Both the position numbers and the translations under genes were made by a program. From Amblyornis subalaris (taxonomy: Eukaryota; Chordata; Aves; Passeriformes; Ptilonorhynchidae), in assembly GCA_018881555.1 (NCBI GenBank), contig JACAXG010000081.1:3356674-3420673 (forward strand): a stretch of DNA of 64,000 bases, in the 5' to 3' direction. This document shows, one piece after another, positions 12,321 to 22,855 of this stretch. Numbering within the stretch: position 1 is the first letter of the stretch; every line of letters starts with the position of its first letter. Below the pieces are notes generated by a model, which saw nothing but the letters and a program-made list of their open reading frames with translations, made no database searches and was not told the DNA's origin.

Positions 12321-14699
12321 TTTGCCCCCCGAGGTGCTCTGCCTCCTGCTTGCTCTCTTGTCTCNAGGGGCTCTTGGGGGACCCTCTTGTGCAAGGGCTG
12401 ATGACCTGTGCTGGGGTCTGGCCCTGCTGTCAGCTGGACCCTCGTGGTGAGCATCCCCTGGGCTTTGCAGAGAGCCCAGGATGAGCTTGCAATGCTGAAC
12501 CCCTTCCTGAAGCTGAGNGTTTGGAGGGCAGCAGCCGTTCTGGAGTGAAGGATGCTCCTCCCTGGGTGCTGCTGCGAGGCCTGGATGGGGGTTCAGCCAG
12601 TGCCTCAAGGATGTGTCCAGCTCTGGGGGAGCTGTCCCTTGTCCCTCTCCAGAGTGACAGCTCTGAGGAGTGCGGGTGCCTACAACTTGGTGAGTGCCAG
12701 CTCCAGTATTCTGGAGCTCAGCAGTGGCCTGGAGGTTTACAGAGACAGCCTGTCTGGGGAGTGACTGGGGCACCTTCTCTGGAAGCTCATGATGAGCTCT
12801 TTGTGCCTGTGCCGTGCTGGGATTTTCCATGCTCAGAGCTGCTCTTCCTTGCATCCAGGCGAGCTGTAACCCCAGAGAGCATCTCTGCCACCCGTAGTCT
12901 CCTGCCACTCTGGTTTTCCGCCTGTGGTACTTGGGAGGTGCAGAGCCCCCATTGCCAGCTGCGTTTTGGGTCCATTTGGGTGGCTCTGATCTCTCGGTGT
13001 GAAGCAGCTCCACAGGCTGCCAGGGAAGATGGGGAGGACATTTTGCATTCCTCCTGGAGACACGTGAGGACTCTTAGGCTGATCTGGTGATGGACAGACA
13101 GACCAAGTGTCTACCAGAGCCCAGCTGAGGCCGGGGAGAATTGTGTTTGCAACGCATTGCTCTGCACAAAGCTTGCAGTCACAAGGCGAAGGGGACAAAA
13201 GCCTCCCTGTTCGCTCCGTCCCAGTGGGTGCAATTCCAACAGTTAAAAAGCAAATGTGAGTTGTTTGTCTCTGTGAATATAAAGCTTCCCCAAGCATGGC
13301 CGTATTCTGGCTGGGAATGGGGAGTTTGGCTCTGCTAATGACTGTTCTCCTGCAAAACAGAGCCAACTGGAGCCAAGAGCTGCCCAGCCGGGCTCTTCTC
13401 TGCCGGCCCCAGTGCAGGGATGTGGGCTGGGGAGGGGACAGGCTCTGGGGTCTGATAAATGCCCTTTCAGCCAGGCCCGGGCACTCAGCGGGGAGTAGTG
13501 GGGAGGATGGGTGTGGGGACCTTGGCCTCATGTATCCAGGGGTGACTGCCACCTGTGAGCAGCCTGCCAGCACCTGGGGCCTTCTCCCATGCCCAAGGGA
13601 TTCAATATCATCAACAACAGAGACCCCCAGGCAGGGGGACGCCAGATCTGCTGAATTGGGGCATCTGACTGCGAGTCCCAGGGCTGCTGTCACACACTGG
13701 GGACCTTGATTCCTGTCTCTCTGTACCTGGGTTTGAGTGCTGCCCTGCTTGTAGGAAGGCCCACGGCCTTGGGTTTGCACCTGAGTTTTTATGTGCAGAC
13801 CAGCTGGAGAAGAAAGGGGATGGGTGTGCATGGCTGGAGGTGCAGTGGTACAGCATGTTGTGCCAGTGATGTGCCTGGTCGTGGTCTGCCTGGCTGTGCT
13901 GGGGTGAGGACAGGCTGCTGTGGGGCCTGGGGTGAGAGTGGGTCTGGGAGGAATGACTGAAGCATGTGGTACACTTGGGCTTGGAGCATGGACACATCCA
14001 CAGTATCTCCTTAGATGGTCCCCAGCAGTGATGGGTTGTTGGGATGGGAACACACCCTGTGGCTGGCTGCACATGGCTGGCTGCACGTGGCTCCCCTGGG
14101 GGCCTGTGCTGCTTGACCCCAATGTCCATGACAGCCAAGCTGTGCTGAGCACAGCCCATGGGCATCTCCACCCTGGCAAGGGTCTCCTCCTCCCTGGCTG
14201 CTCCTGNATTTGCCCTGTCCTTCCCTCGGCTTTCTGGGTCGTGGGGCCTTTGGAGAAGGGCTGTACACAGTGAGGGAGGGTTGCTGGGGGGGAAGGACAT
14301 GGCTGTGACCTGCATTGGCCCTGTGCCCTTCCTTCCCTGCAGGGAACCCAGGTTGGTCCTTGAGACGCTGTCAGCAGTGGGTACAGGATTCCCTATGCAC
14401 CCACATCCCCCCTCCTCCACCAGGCAAAGCTTGGAGCGAGAGCTGGTGACATCCCCAGATGCAGGGCACATCTGGAGGGCACTGAAGCAGTTAAGTGAAG
14501 GGCTGATTTGTGCTATAGAAACCCGCAGTTCCTTCCTTTGATCCTCTGAATCAGCCCATTGCCTTCCTCATATAAAGCCCCATTTATCTCCGCTCTTCCC
14601 AGTAAGTTTGAAGGCGGTTGCGGCTCGTGGCTCCTCGGCAGCAGCGAGGAGCCCGGCTTTCTCTTCCGCTGAAGCAGAATCAGGTGAAATCTCTATGGC

Positions 14700-14830
14700 A
14701 ACTGGCAGATGACAGGGAGTCTTGTTGCCTTGGAAATGAGGCAAGGCAAAAAAAAAACCCACCCAAAAAGAGCCATCTGGAATTTTGAATTTCCACAATG
14801 TCCAACCTGCGTCTGGTGATGCGTGGGGAG
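14700..14830. other. Non-coding intronic block with A10 tract
   Basis: This moderately AT-rich stretch has an A-run near 14749-14758, and CAACTGGCAGATGACA upstream of it carries a CAGATG E-box. No exon is supported. Confidence 0.15.
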
Positions 14831-16017
14831 TGTGAACCCGCTGCTGCCGGCTGCTCTGGGGCCTCTGCGCCGGGGCCTGGCTGCACTGTTCTGCCTCGCC
14901 CTGGGGAATTAGGGCTTTTTTCCGTTTCTCCCCCACTCTCTGGCTTTTTTTTTGCACGGGATCTGCAGCATTGCCCTGAACATCTGCTGGTGACTGTGGG
15001 AAAGGTGTTGTGTGTGCAGTGTTTGGGGTGCTGAAGCCAGGCTGGACACAACTGTGCCAAGTTGTGGCACACCCCGATAATGCAGAACCCTGGGGAGGAC
15101 GGCAAGCTCTGGGGCAAAACTGAGACATGGAGTGCTGCATGACCAGTCTGACCCCGCTCTGTCAGCTTAGTACAGACCCCAGGTGCAGTGACCACTGGTG
15201 ACACCGTCTTCATGTGCCCGAGGCCATGGGGCTGTCAGCAGGGAGTTAGTGTCACCGTGTGACTGCTGCTGTGTGTGCCGGTGTCCAGAGGCTTGAGGCA
15301 CCCCTCTGAGCATGGATTTCGCCTGTTCGCCTACCATCCTCCTCCTTTCCAAGCTGCACAGGTGTTTCCATGGGTTATTTTGGAGACCATGGTGCTGGGG
15401 ACAGGGGTGTTAGGAGGCTCCCAGCTCCTCTGACGCTTTCCAGAGCAGCTTTGGAGGCAGCTGTGGCACTGGGATGTGCAGTGCCATGTGCAGGAGCAGG
15501 GTCTGTCCCAACATGAGGGATTTTGGGCTCTCCTGGCTCATCAGCACAGGGTAGTGAAGGGCAGCACAGAGGTGGGATGCATGGACATGGAGCAGCTAGA
15601 GGCTCTGGAGCTGGAAAAGGAACTGTGATTTGGATATGCAGGTGGGGTGGTTTGGGGCCAAGCNCAGCATCCATTGAAAGAATAGCCCACAAATGGGCTG
15701 GAGGCCCAGCCTGGATCTCTCCAGCGGGTTCACTTGGAAACTTGTGTATGGGAGAGACCCAATTAAGTAGATTTATGGCTGCTCTAGCCTGAGAAAGTCT
15801 GAATCCCTTTTAAAAGCTTGGCTCACTGGAGCCAGACGGGGTCCAGGCTCCAGGTCTCTCAGCCCTGCCCTTGTTACGAGCAGTGATTCGCAAGGCTTAG
15901 CAGCCGTGATCGCCCCTGAAGTGCTGATTCGGCTCAAGTCCCGGCCTGTCACTGCTGCAGGGCTGCTTATTGTCTGCTCTCACCTGCCAGTGGGGGGATG
16001 GTGGCCCCCTCCCACAG

Positions 16018-16130
16018 CATGGTGGGGATGTTGGCGGTGATGGGGATGTTGGCGGTGATGGGGATGGTGTCGTGATGGTGGCAGTGATGATGACTGCAGT
16101 GATGGGGGTGGCTGTGGTGATAGGAACGGT
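16018..16130. repeat. GGGGATGTTGGCGGTGAT short tandem repeat
   Basis: Two clean copies of GGGGATGTTGGCGGTGAT are followed by degenerate GTGATG/GCAGTGATGA triplet-like repeats. It is non-coding intronic sequence. Confidence 0.75.
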
Positions 16131-17589
16131 GAGTGAAGCGTGGGAATTGGCTTCCTCCCCCTCTGTAGCCACCCCTGGAGCCTCCCACAGAGCTATGTCG
16201 TTTTGAAGAAGAGTCCAGCAAGGTGTGAGATATGGGGTGGCCGTGCCAAAGCAGGGTCCTATCACCTCTCTGCCCCTGGCTGTGTCTCTGCAGGGGCTGG
16301 TGCTCCTTGGGTGGCTCAAGCCCCGCAGGACACATGCTCTCCCCATGGTGCTGCCTGCTGTAACCTTGTTTCCCCCAGCTCTTGCTGCTCGGCCTCTCCT
16401 TGCTCAGCCAAGGGCGAGCGCAGGACGTCCTGGGCTGTGTCCAGCCTCCTCCTGCAGCCTCACAGGGCTACGTGCGGGGCAGCAGCACGTGTGGAGCCCA
16501 GCCTGCCTTGGTGCAGTCACGGGTGGGGACCACTGGTATCCGCAGCACCTCCTGCACATCTCTGTCACCGATGGCAGGAGCTGTGCTTCCGTGTCCCTGG
16601 GGAACAGCACCTGCAGCTCCACCGCTCCAGGGTCTGTTGCCTTCATCCAGGGAATGGTGGCCAGGCTTTTCCCCATCCATCTGCCTGGGGTCAGCAGAGC
16701 GCCAGTCAGCCGTCCAGGTACTGCGGTACCCCCTTACCAGGGTGCTGGGTGGCACAGGGCTCCAGCCCTGTCCCTGCCCCTCGGGGAGCAGGACCCTCTC
16801 CTGATACTGCTGCAGAGGATGTGGGGCTGGCAGCCAGCCCTCTGCTGGCACCAATGAAAGCAATTAAACCAGGAGTGCTAATGAACCTGCTGCCTTCTGG
16901 GTGGGGCAACAGGTTTGCAGGAAAGAGCACGATGCTCTCCCACGGCACCCAGGCTGGGCAGAGCATGTCTTCCACACTTGCTCAGTGCCCTGGGACATCT
17001 CCTCAGAGAGAGGGGTGGTTTGAGGCTAGTGGTACATCCCTGGGAGGAGGATACAGGGATTGCAGGGAGAGGTCTGAGCTGGAAAACGAGGCCGACACTG
17101 CAGACCTGGCAGTCACCCCACGGAGCCCTGTTAGCCTTCTCCACTGCTCATTTTGACTGTTTGGGAGCTGTTGGGGGGAGAAAGACAGTTGAGCCCTAAA
17201 GAAAAGGATTTCAGGTTGCAACCATCCCCCCCGCTGAGCTGTCTGGGGGTGGGAATCAGCTGGATGTAATAATGCAAGATAAAGCCGTTTACTCCGTATG
17301 GGAAGACTCTGCTGTTGGCACACCAACATGCTGGTGACAGAGTTGTGAGCTGCGGGGTGTAAGCAGGGAACCCACGGGGCTTGGTGAGGTTCACACTGGG
17401 CTTGGGATGTTGGCTCTCTCCTTGAGTAGTCTCCGAGTGCTGGAGAGGAGGATTTTCAGGAAAAATACCAGCAAAATGCTGCTTGTGCTGATTCATTCAT
17501 AAACAGCACTGGGAGCAGGGGCTGGGGCGGATGGAGGGAACGGTGCNTGTGTGCACGAGGGTTCGTGGAGCCAGGGAGCATGGCGGGGC

Positions 17590-17775
17590 CGAAGGAGGCT
17601 CACAGCCCTCTGAGAATGGGTTTTATTGCAGAGTTTATTAGTGGATTTTTCAATGCACTGGAAGGAATTGAGCAACCAGTTAAAAATGTTTTCCGGCCTG
17701 GGGAAATTTGTTACAGCTACTGTGTAATAGGGGCCCACTGGAATGACTCAGGAACACCACGGGGCCTTTCTCAGT
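17590..17775. promoter_or_regulatory. AT-rich island, possible conserved element
   Basis: GGTTTTATTGCAGAGTTTAT, TTAGTGGATTTTTCAATG and CAGTTAAAAATGTTTTCC form an AT-rich block in GC-rich intron. A short open frame crosses it but shows no recognised family and no matching splice phases, so it is not called coding. Confidence 0.22.
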
Positions 17776-20700
17776 GAATTTCTGCTTGCTATTGACATCT
17801 TTACTTGGTCAACAGAAGTNCTTTCCCAGCTGGATCCTCTGAAACAAGCCCAGTTAGATTGGGGGGGGGGCAAGGAAACACACGTGTGAGTGCCATGCTC
17901 ACGCTGAGTGTATGAACTCAGGTGCAGACGGTGCATCCATGCAAGCCTGGCACCCTTGTGCCAGTTGGTAATCGTGTCCTGCTGTCCCACTGCCCGCATA
18001 CNGACACGTGGGCACGTGTGCAAGGTCACAGGTGTAAGTGACACACATGCACACATGCACCTTTCTGCAGGCTTTTGCTGTCGTGACCCCCACATGAATG
18101 ATGCAAACACATACACAAACACACGCAAGTTTCTGTGCCAAGGCACATGGGGCACACGTGTCCCACGGATGCAGCCCTGCCTGGCCCCAGNGGGAGCTGG
18201 TGGCCACATGCTCCTTTGAAATGAGCTGTCAGAGTCGTTTGGAGTTGATTATTTCCTCATTCCTTGACGTACTTTGCCACGTCGGCAGCACCCGGCTGCG
18301 GGGCCACGGCTGCACCCTGACGCGCGGACAGAGGAGCTGCCGCCACTCCCTCTGAGAGGTGGCGGGAAGAGCTGGATGTGAGCACAACCTGGAGCGTTGT
18401 CCAGCCATGGTTCTGCACTGCCCATCACAGTCAGACCTACAGCAAACAGTGCTGTGCCCTGAGCCAACCATTCCAGCACTGCTCTCTCCTTCCTCCTTCT
18501 TTTCTTCTTCCTCCTTGGCCGCCTCTGGCCCTACATCCCACCTCGNGGATGCTCCTTCTCCTGGTGGTGGTACCTGCTGCCTCCCCAGCTGTGCTGGGCA
18601 GGAGATGGGGGCGACGGGCAGTGCGTGGGTTGGGGCTGGGCACCCACAGTGCCAGGTTGCTGAGTGTGTGTAACATGGTGGTTGGCGCTGGAGGNCGCAC
18701 TGGGGAGTGCTGCGGGCAGTGGGATGGGCTGGGGCGGGCTGAGGCTTCTGCCTCAGTTTCCTTGTATGCCAAGTGGAGCTGTATCATGTTTGCTGAAGTT
18801 GAAGAGAGCACTGAGAGGGCTCTAATTGAGAANGGAGCAGCTAGGGGGGCCAGGAGAGCTGCCCAAGCAGAGCAGAGGGCATGAGCAAGTGAGATCCAGC
18901 CTAGCACAGGGTCGAGTGATGGGCAATGGGGCCTGGTGACCTCCCAGTGCAGGGCCTGGGGACAGTGGCTGCATCTCAGGGCTGTCCTGTGTGTGGTCAG
19001 AATGGGGGGCAAAGGGCCAGAGCCAGTACCCCCTTCCCTCTGTAACAGCGGGATGGATGGAGCCTGTGAGAACAGTGGGAGCTTGTGAGGGGCTGCAGGC
19101 CAGCCTGGAGCTGGGGCAAGGAGACGCCAGTCCCTGGGCCTGCAGCTCCGGTGGAGTGGGGAACGCTGCGGAACATGTCCCAGCCGTAGCTGCCGGGAAA
19201 ATGAGCCTGGCCTAGGCCGGGTGTCTGACTGACCCCGCCACAGCATGGGCTGAGCTTTCTCCACTGCTCCGTGCTCTAGCAGCTGGAAACATCTGGCTGT
19301 GCAAGCTTGCTAAATCGATGTGGGGAGGAATCCAGCACTCTCCCGCCGTTCCCACACTCCAGCTTCTCCCAGTGGCTCCGGTTTCGACTCATCTCTGGCA
19401 TGCAGTGACTCGGTGAACTTGGAGTCAGCCGCCAGCCCCTTGCTGCCCCTGGGGTCTGTGTCACCACCCNCACAGCACCGTGGGGACAGATGGTGGCACT
19501 TCAGTGCTGGCAGCGAGATGTGTGCCAGAGGTGGGTGAGCAGGTCCTCCAGTCCCAATTTGGCCCTTCTTAGGTGAGAGCTGCTGCTTTTCCTGGAGTCC
19601 AGAGTGACCTGGACTGTCACCCGAAAACTGGGGTGATGTCATCCAGGCAGATGGCCAATGGTGCAATGGGTGAAGCTGAAGATGCGGGTCAGTGCCACTG
19701 CCCAAACACCTGTCCCTGAGCCCTGGGATGGTGCTTATCACCNTGAGTGCCCCAGCAGCAGAACAGGGCAGGGGAGGTGGCTCCCCTATGCTGGCNCTTC
19801 AGTCGGGGCAGCTGGGGACANCAGCGCGGGCTCGCCCCACTGCTCCTTGGATGGGGATGGCTGTAGCAGCCCCGCTGGCAGCGGCGCCCNGAGGGGAGGC
19901 AGCGCCAGGCCCCGGCGCTGGCTCCGTGCCCAGGGGAATGGCTGCGGGTGGCCGTGGGGAAGGCAGACGGGGCTTTGGGAGGGAGCCATGCCTGGGAGGA
20001 GCACGCTGCCGAGCTGGCAGGGGGTGGGAGCCGCTGCCGGCGCCAGGGGACAGCAGTGGCTCTTCATCCCATCCTGCACTGTCCTGCCTCAGCACGCAGG
20101 GATGTGGCACTGCCAGCGTGCGTGTGCCACCTTCTCCGGCTGTGGGAGCTGGGTCTGGGTGACAGCACCCAGCAAATGGGGCCAGAGTGAAGGANCTGAG
20201 GGTGCCGAGTCCTTCCCTGCATGGAGACCCACCTGGGGATGCTGGTGGCTGTTTTATTTCCCTGAGGTTCAGATGTGTGTTCCTCCCAAATCTCCCATTG
20301 CCCTNCAAACTGCAGTGTGATAGCCGCGGACTCGGCTGCAGGTTCCTGCCCTGCCATTTCAAGCCTGAAAATCCATCTTTGCAGGCAGCCTGAGGGCAGG
20401 ACCTGGCAGCTTTGAGGTGCCAACATGACCATTTCTGCCNGCCCCACCAGATGGGCACAGTGTCCCCTTGTCCCTGGCTGCAGAGCAGGGTGAGTGCCAC
20501 CCTCCAGCAGTGAGGGCCTCTTGAGCTTCCGCTGCTCCTTGACTCCATGTGTGCAGCCACTTCGGCTCCATCCCTCTCCTGTACTGCTTGTGCATCCCCA
20601 TCCTGTGGCTGCGGGGACCACTTGGAGCCTCTGTGCCTTTGATTAACTCCTCCGACATGCATGGGCCACAGTGAAGATTTAATAATGAGTTGATAATTAC

Positions 20701-21084
20701 TTGTGTCCTGCTGAGCCAGGTTCTGGGAGCTGGACTGGGGTGATTGGACACATGCAGGNGTGGGTGTCCTTATGCTGTGATGTGTCCAGCCACATTGGGT
20801 GCCCTGTGGGCTCACCAGCCCTTTTACCTCATCTGCAACTGACTTTAACCTGCTTGATTGAATCTGTCTCATCGGGGCTGTTCCTGCTTGTCACCCCCTT
20901 CCAGGCTCATGTGTAAATTGGAGCCGCTTCACTGGTCTGAGATGCTCCTGCCCAAGCTGGTGGGNGGGGGGAGCCTCAGGATGGGGCAGCATCACCCATG
21001 GGCGCTGCGTGCGACATGGCCAGAGTGCAATGGGGACAAGGGACACGAGCCCTGCTTGAGCACTGGAGTGTGGGCATGCCATTC

Positions 21085-21720
21085 TGGGGAGCTGCTGGGG
21101 TATGTGCTGTCAGTGTCCCACACTCCCGTGTCCCTGCAGCCGGGGTGTGGGCTGGCAGTGTCCCCCACCCCCGTGTCCCTGCAGCAGAAGTGTGTGCTGG
21201 CAGTGTCCCCCATCCCTGTGTCCCTGCAGCCGGGGTGTGGGCTGGCAGTGTCCCCCACCCCCGTGTCCCTGCAGCCGGGGTGTGGGCTGGCAGTGTCCCC
21301 CATCCCTGTGTCCCTGCAGCAGAGGTGTGTGCTGGCAGTGTCGCCCATCCCTGTGTCCCTGCAGCCGGGGTGTGGGCTGGCAGTGTCCCCCACCCCCGTG
21401 TCCCTGCAGCAGAGGTGTGTGCTGGCAGTGTCCCCCATNNNNNNNNNNNNNNNNNNNNNNNNNNNNNNNNNNNNNNNNNNNNNNNNNNNNNNNNNNNNNN
21501 NNNNNNNNNNNNNNNNNNNNNNNNNNNNNNNNNNNNNNNNNNNNNNNNNNNNNNNNNNNNNNNNNNNNNNNNNNNNNNNNNNNNNNNNNNNNNNNNNNNN
21601 NNNNNNNNTGTCCCTGCAGCTGGGGTGTGTGCCGGAGGTGTCCTCCACCCCTGTGTCCCTGTAGCTGGGCTATATACTGGCGGTGTCCCCCGTCCCCACT
21701 GTCCCTGCAGTTCACACGGT
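21085..21720. repeat. 45-nt minisatellite, interrupted by an assembly gap
   Basis: Units start with TGTCCCTGCAG at 21129, 21174, 21219, 21264, 21309, 21354 and 21399, exactly 45 nt apart. Further units start at 21609, 21654 and 21700 after the gap, and a degenerate unit precedes the array. The unit alternates between two versions (CCGGGGTGTGGGCTGG and CAGAAGTGTGTGCTGG types). Because 45 is a multiple of three and the unit lacks stops in several frames, it produces spurious open frames on both strands. Confidence 0.95.
21439..21608. other. Assembly gap (170 N)
   Basis: A run of 170 N lies inside the 45-nt minisatellite. The distance between unit starts on either side (21399 to 21609, 210 nt) is not a multiple of 45, so the gap length is probably an estimate. 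Confidence 0.98.
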
Positions 21721-21989
21721 GCTGGTACCGTTGCAAATCCTGAAGCACTGGTTGCCATGTTACATTAGGAGGAGCCACATCCCATGTCCCTGGCGCCTGC
21801 TGTCACTGCGGATCCATGGCAGGCTGCAGCTGAAAGGCCTGAAATAGGGGATCAAAGCCACAGTGGCACGGCTGTTAGTGCCNGGGGTGTGCGCGAGCGG
21901 GACGTGGACACTGGGCTGGATCCATGGCCCTGAGCCCGCAGCGCTGCCGGGGCTATGCCAGGAGTGACCTCTCCTCTGTGCAGGTGTCT

Positions 21990-22190
21990 CTGTTCTCACA
22001 CATCTGTGCAGGTATCTCCGGGGTGTGTGCACACGCTTGCGTGTGCAGGCGATTATGCACACGTAAGAGGATGTGCCTGCGTGTATCTGCATGTGTGCAC
22101 AAGTGGTTGTAGTGTGAGTACATGCACACGTGCCTTTTGGGGGCTGCGTGGCTCTGTGTGTGTGTGCACACCCGTGCCATGGGTGTGCAT
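21990..22190. repeat. TG/CA-rich degenerate purine-pyrimidine tract
   Basis: Many short GTGTGC/CACACG alternations occur with no fixed unit. It is non-coding and could adopt left-handed DNA locally. Confidence 0.5.
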
Positions 22191-22670
22191 ACCTGGAGAA
22201 GTCCCAGGGCAGCCAGAGCTTGGGGGCTCCCAGCTCTGGGTGTGCCTGTGGGGGCTCAGTCCCACCGGCTGCTCCAGCCCCCTGCAGAAGCAGCTGCCCC
22301 TCCATGAGTGNGGCTCAGGATCCTCCACTCCCCGACATCCCCTCGGTCCTGCTGGCCACACATCAAGTGGTGCTGCTCCAGCACCCATGTCCCNGGGCCG
22401 GAACACCCCTGGGGCCTGGGGGTTGCAGGGGCAGGTTCGGAGACATTCTTCCAGGACTGCTGCTCCTGTCACCTTTGTGTGCCCTGTGGCCCCACTTGGT
22501 CTCTGCCAGCTTGTCCTTTCTGGACTAGACATCCCCGTGCCAGCTGCATGCTTGGCAGTGGCATTTTGGTGTGGTGCGGCTCCAGTCTGGTGTCAGCCTT
22601 GCCCTGTCCCTTCCTGGTGGGCAGAGTCAAGTCTGTTGGTCATGACCGCGGACAGGGTGTTGCAAGAGCC

Positions 22671-22722
22671 ATCCATCCATCCATCCATCCATCCATCCAT
22701 CCATCCATCCATCCATCCATCC
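22671..22722. repeat. (ATCC)13 microsatellite next to a NAV1 splice acceptor
   Basis: Thirteen uninterrupted ATCC units end 30 nt before the acceptor AG at 22751-22752. They sit where branch point and pyrimidine-tract signals are expected. Confidence 0.98.
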
Positions 22723-22752
22723 CTTTAAAGCCATCACCTTGTCTCTCCACAG

Positions 22753-22855
22753 ACCCCGAGTCCCAGAGGAAGAGGACGGTGCAGAATGTGCTGGACCTTC
22801 GTCAGAACCTGGAGGAGACCATGTCCAGCCTAAGGGGTTCTCAGGTGTCTCACAG
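22753..22855 (+). CDS. NAV1: NAV1 exon a (first in window)
   Basis: It opens with AC completing a split Asp codon and closes with AG of a split Ser. The acceptor follows CTCTCCACAG and the donor is GTGAGC. It encodes residues 1-33 of the in-window protein, including a leucine-rich helix ([15 protein letters not shown]). It is the only NAV1 exon seen before the 3.6-kb intron. Confidence 0.96.

Larger units (their letters stand above)
1..22752 (+). other. NAV1: NAV1 intron 1 (3' part)
   Basis: No exon of NAV1 or of another gene could be supported here. The first NAV1 exon in the window opens at 22753 with the last two bases of a split codon, so a coding exon must lie further upstream. None of the expected N-terminal NAV1 sequence appears in any frame of this stretch. 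It holds a GT-rich minisatellite (about 1370-1650), two CR1 fragments (3252-3510, 7530-7737), a 45-nt minisatellite with an assembly gap (21085-21720), an ATCC microsatellite (22671-22722) and several AT-rich islands. CpG-richer patches occur near 18280-18360 and 19800-20060. Calling it intron is an inference from the absent upstream exon. Confidence 0.8.

Noticed and set aside
12833..14179. 448-codon open frame on the minus strand
   Set aside because: No domain recognised, biased Pro/Ser/Thr/His composition, and overlapping long frames on both strands. Treated as chance in GC-rich intron.
16140..17156. 338-codon open frame on the plus strand
   Set aside because: No recognised family, no splice or promoter context, overlapping frames in all phases.
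17857..17866. G homopolymer next to an N
   Set aside because: A short homopolymer with no clear function, possibly affected by sequencing error.
20858..21768. Long open frames with a 15-residue repeat across the minisatellite on both strands
   Set aside because: A 45-nt unit without stops creates open frames in several phases. The array crosses an N gap and has no coding context.
1..22752. Search for the large NAV1 N-terminal exon
   Set aside because: None of the expected N-terminal NAV1 motifs was found in any frame. The exon is taken to lie upstream of the window.
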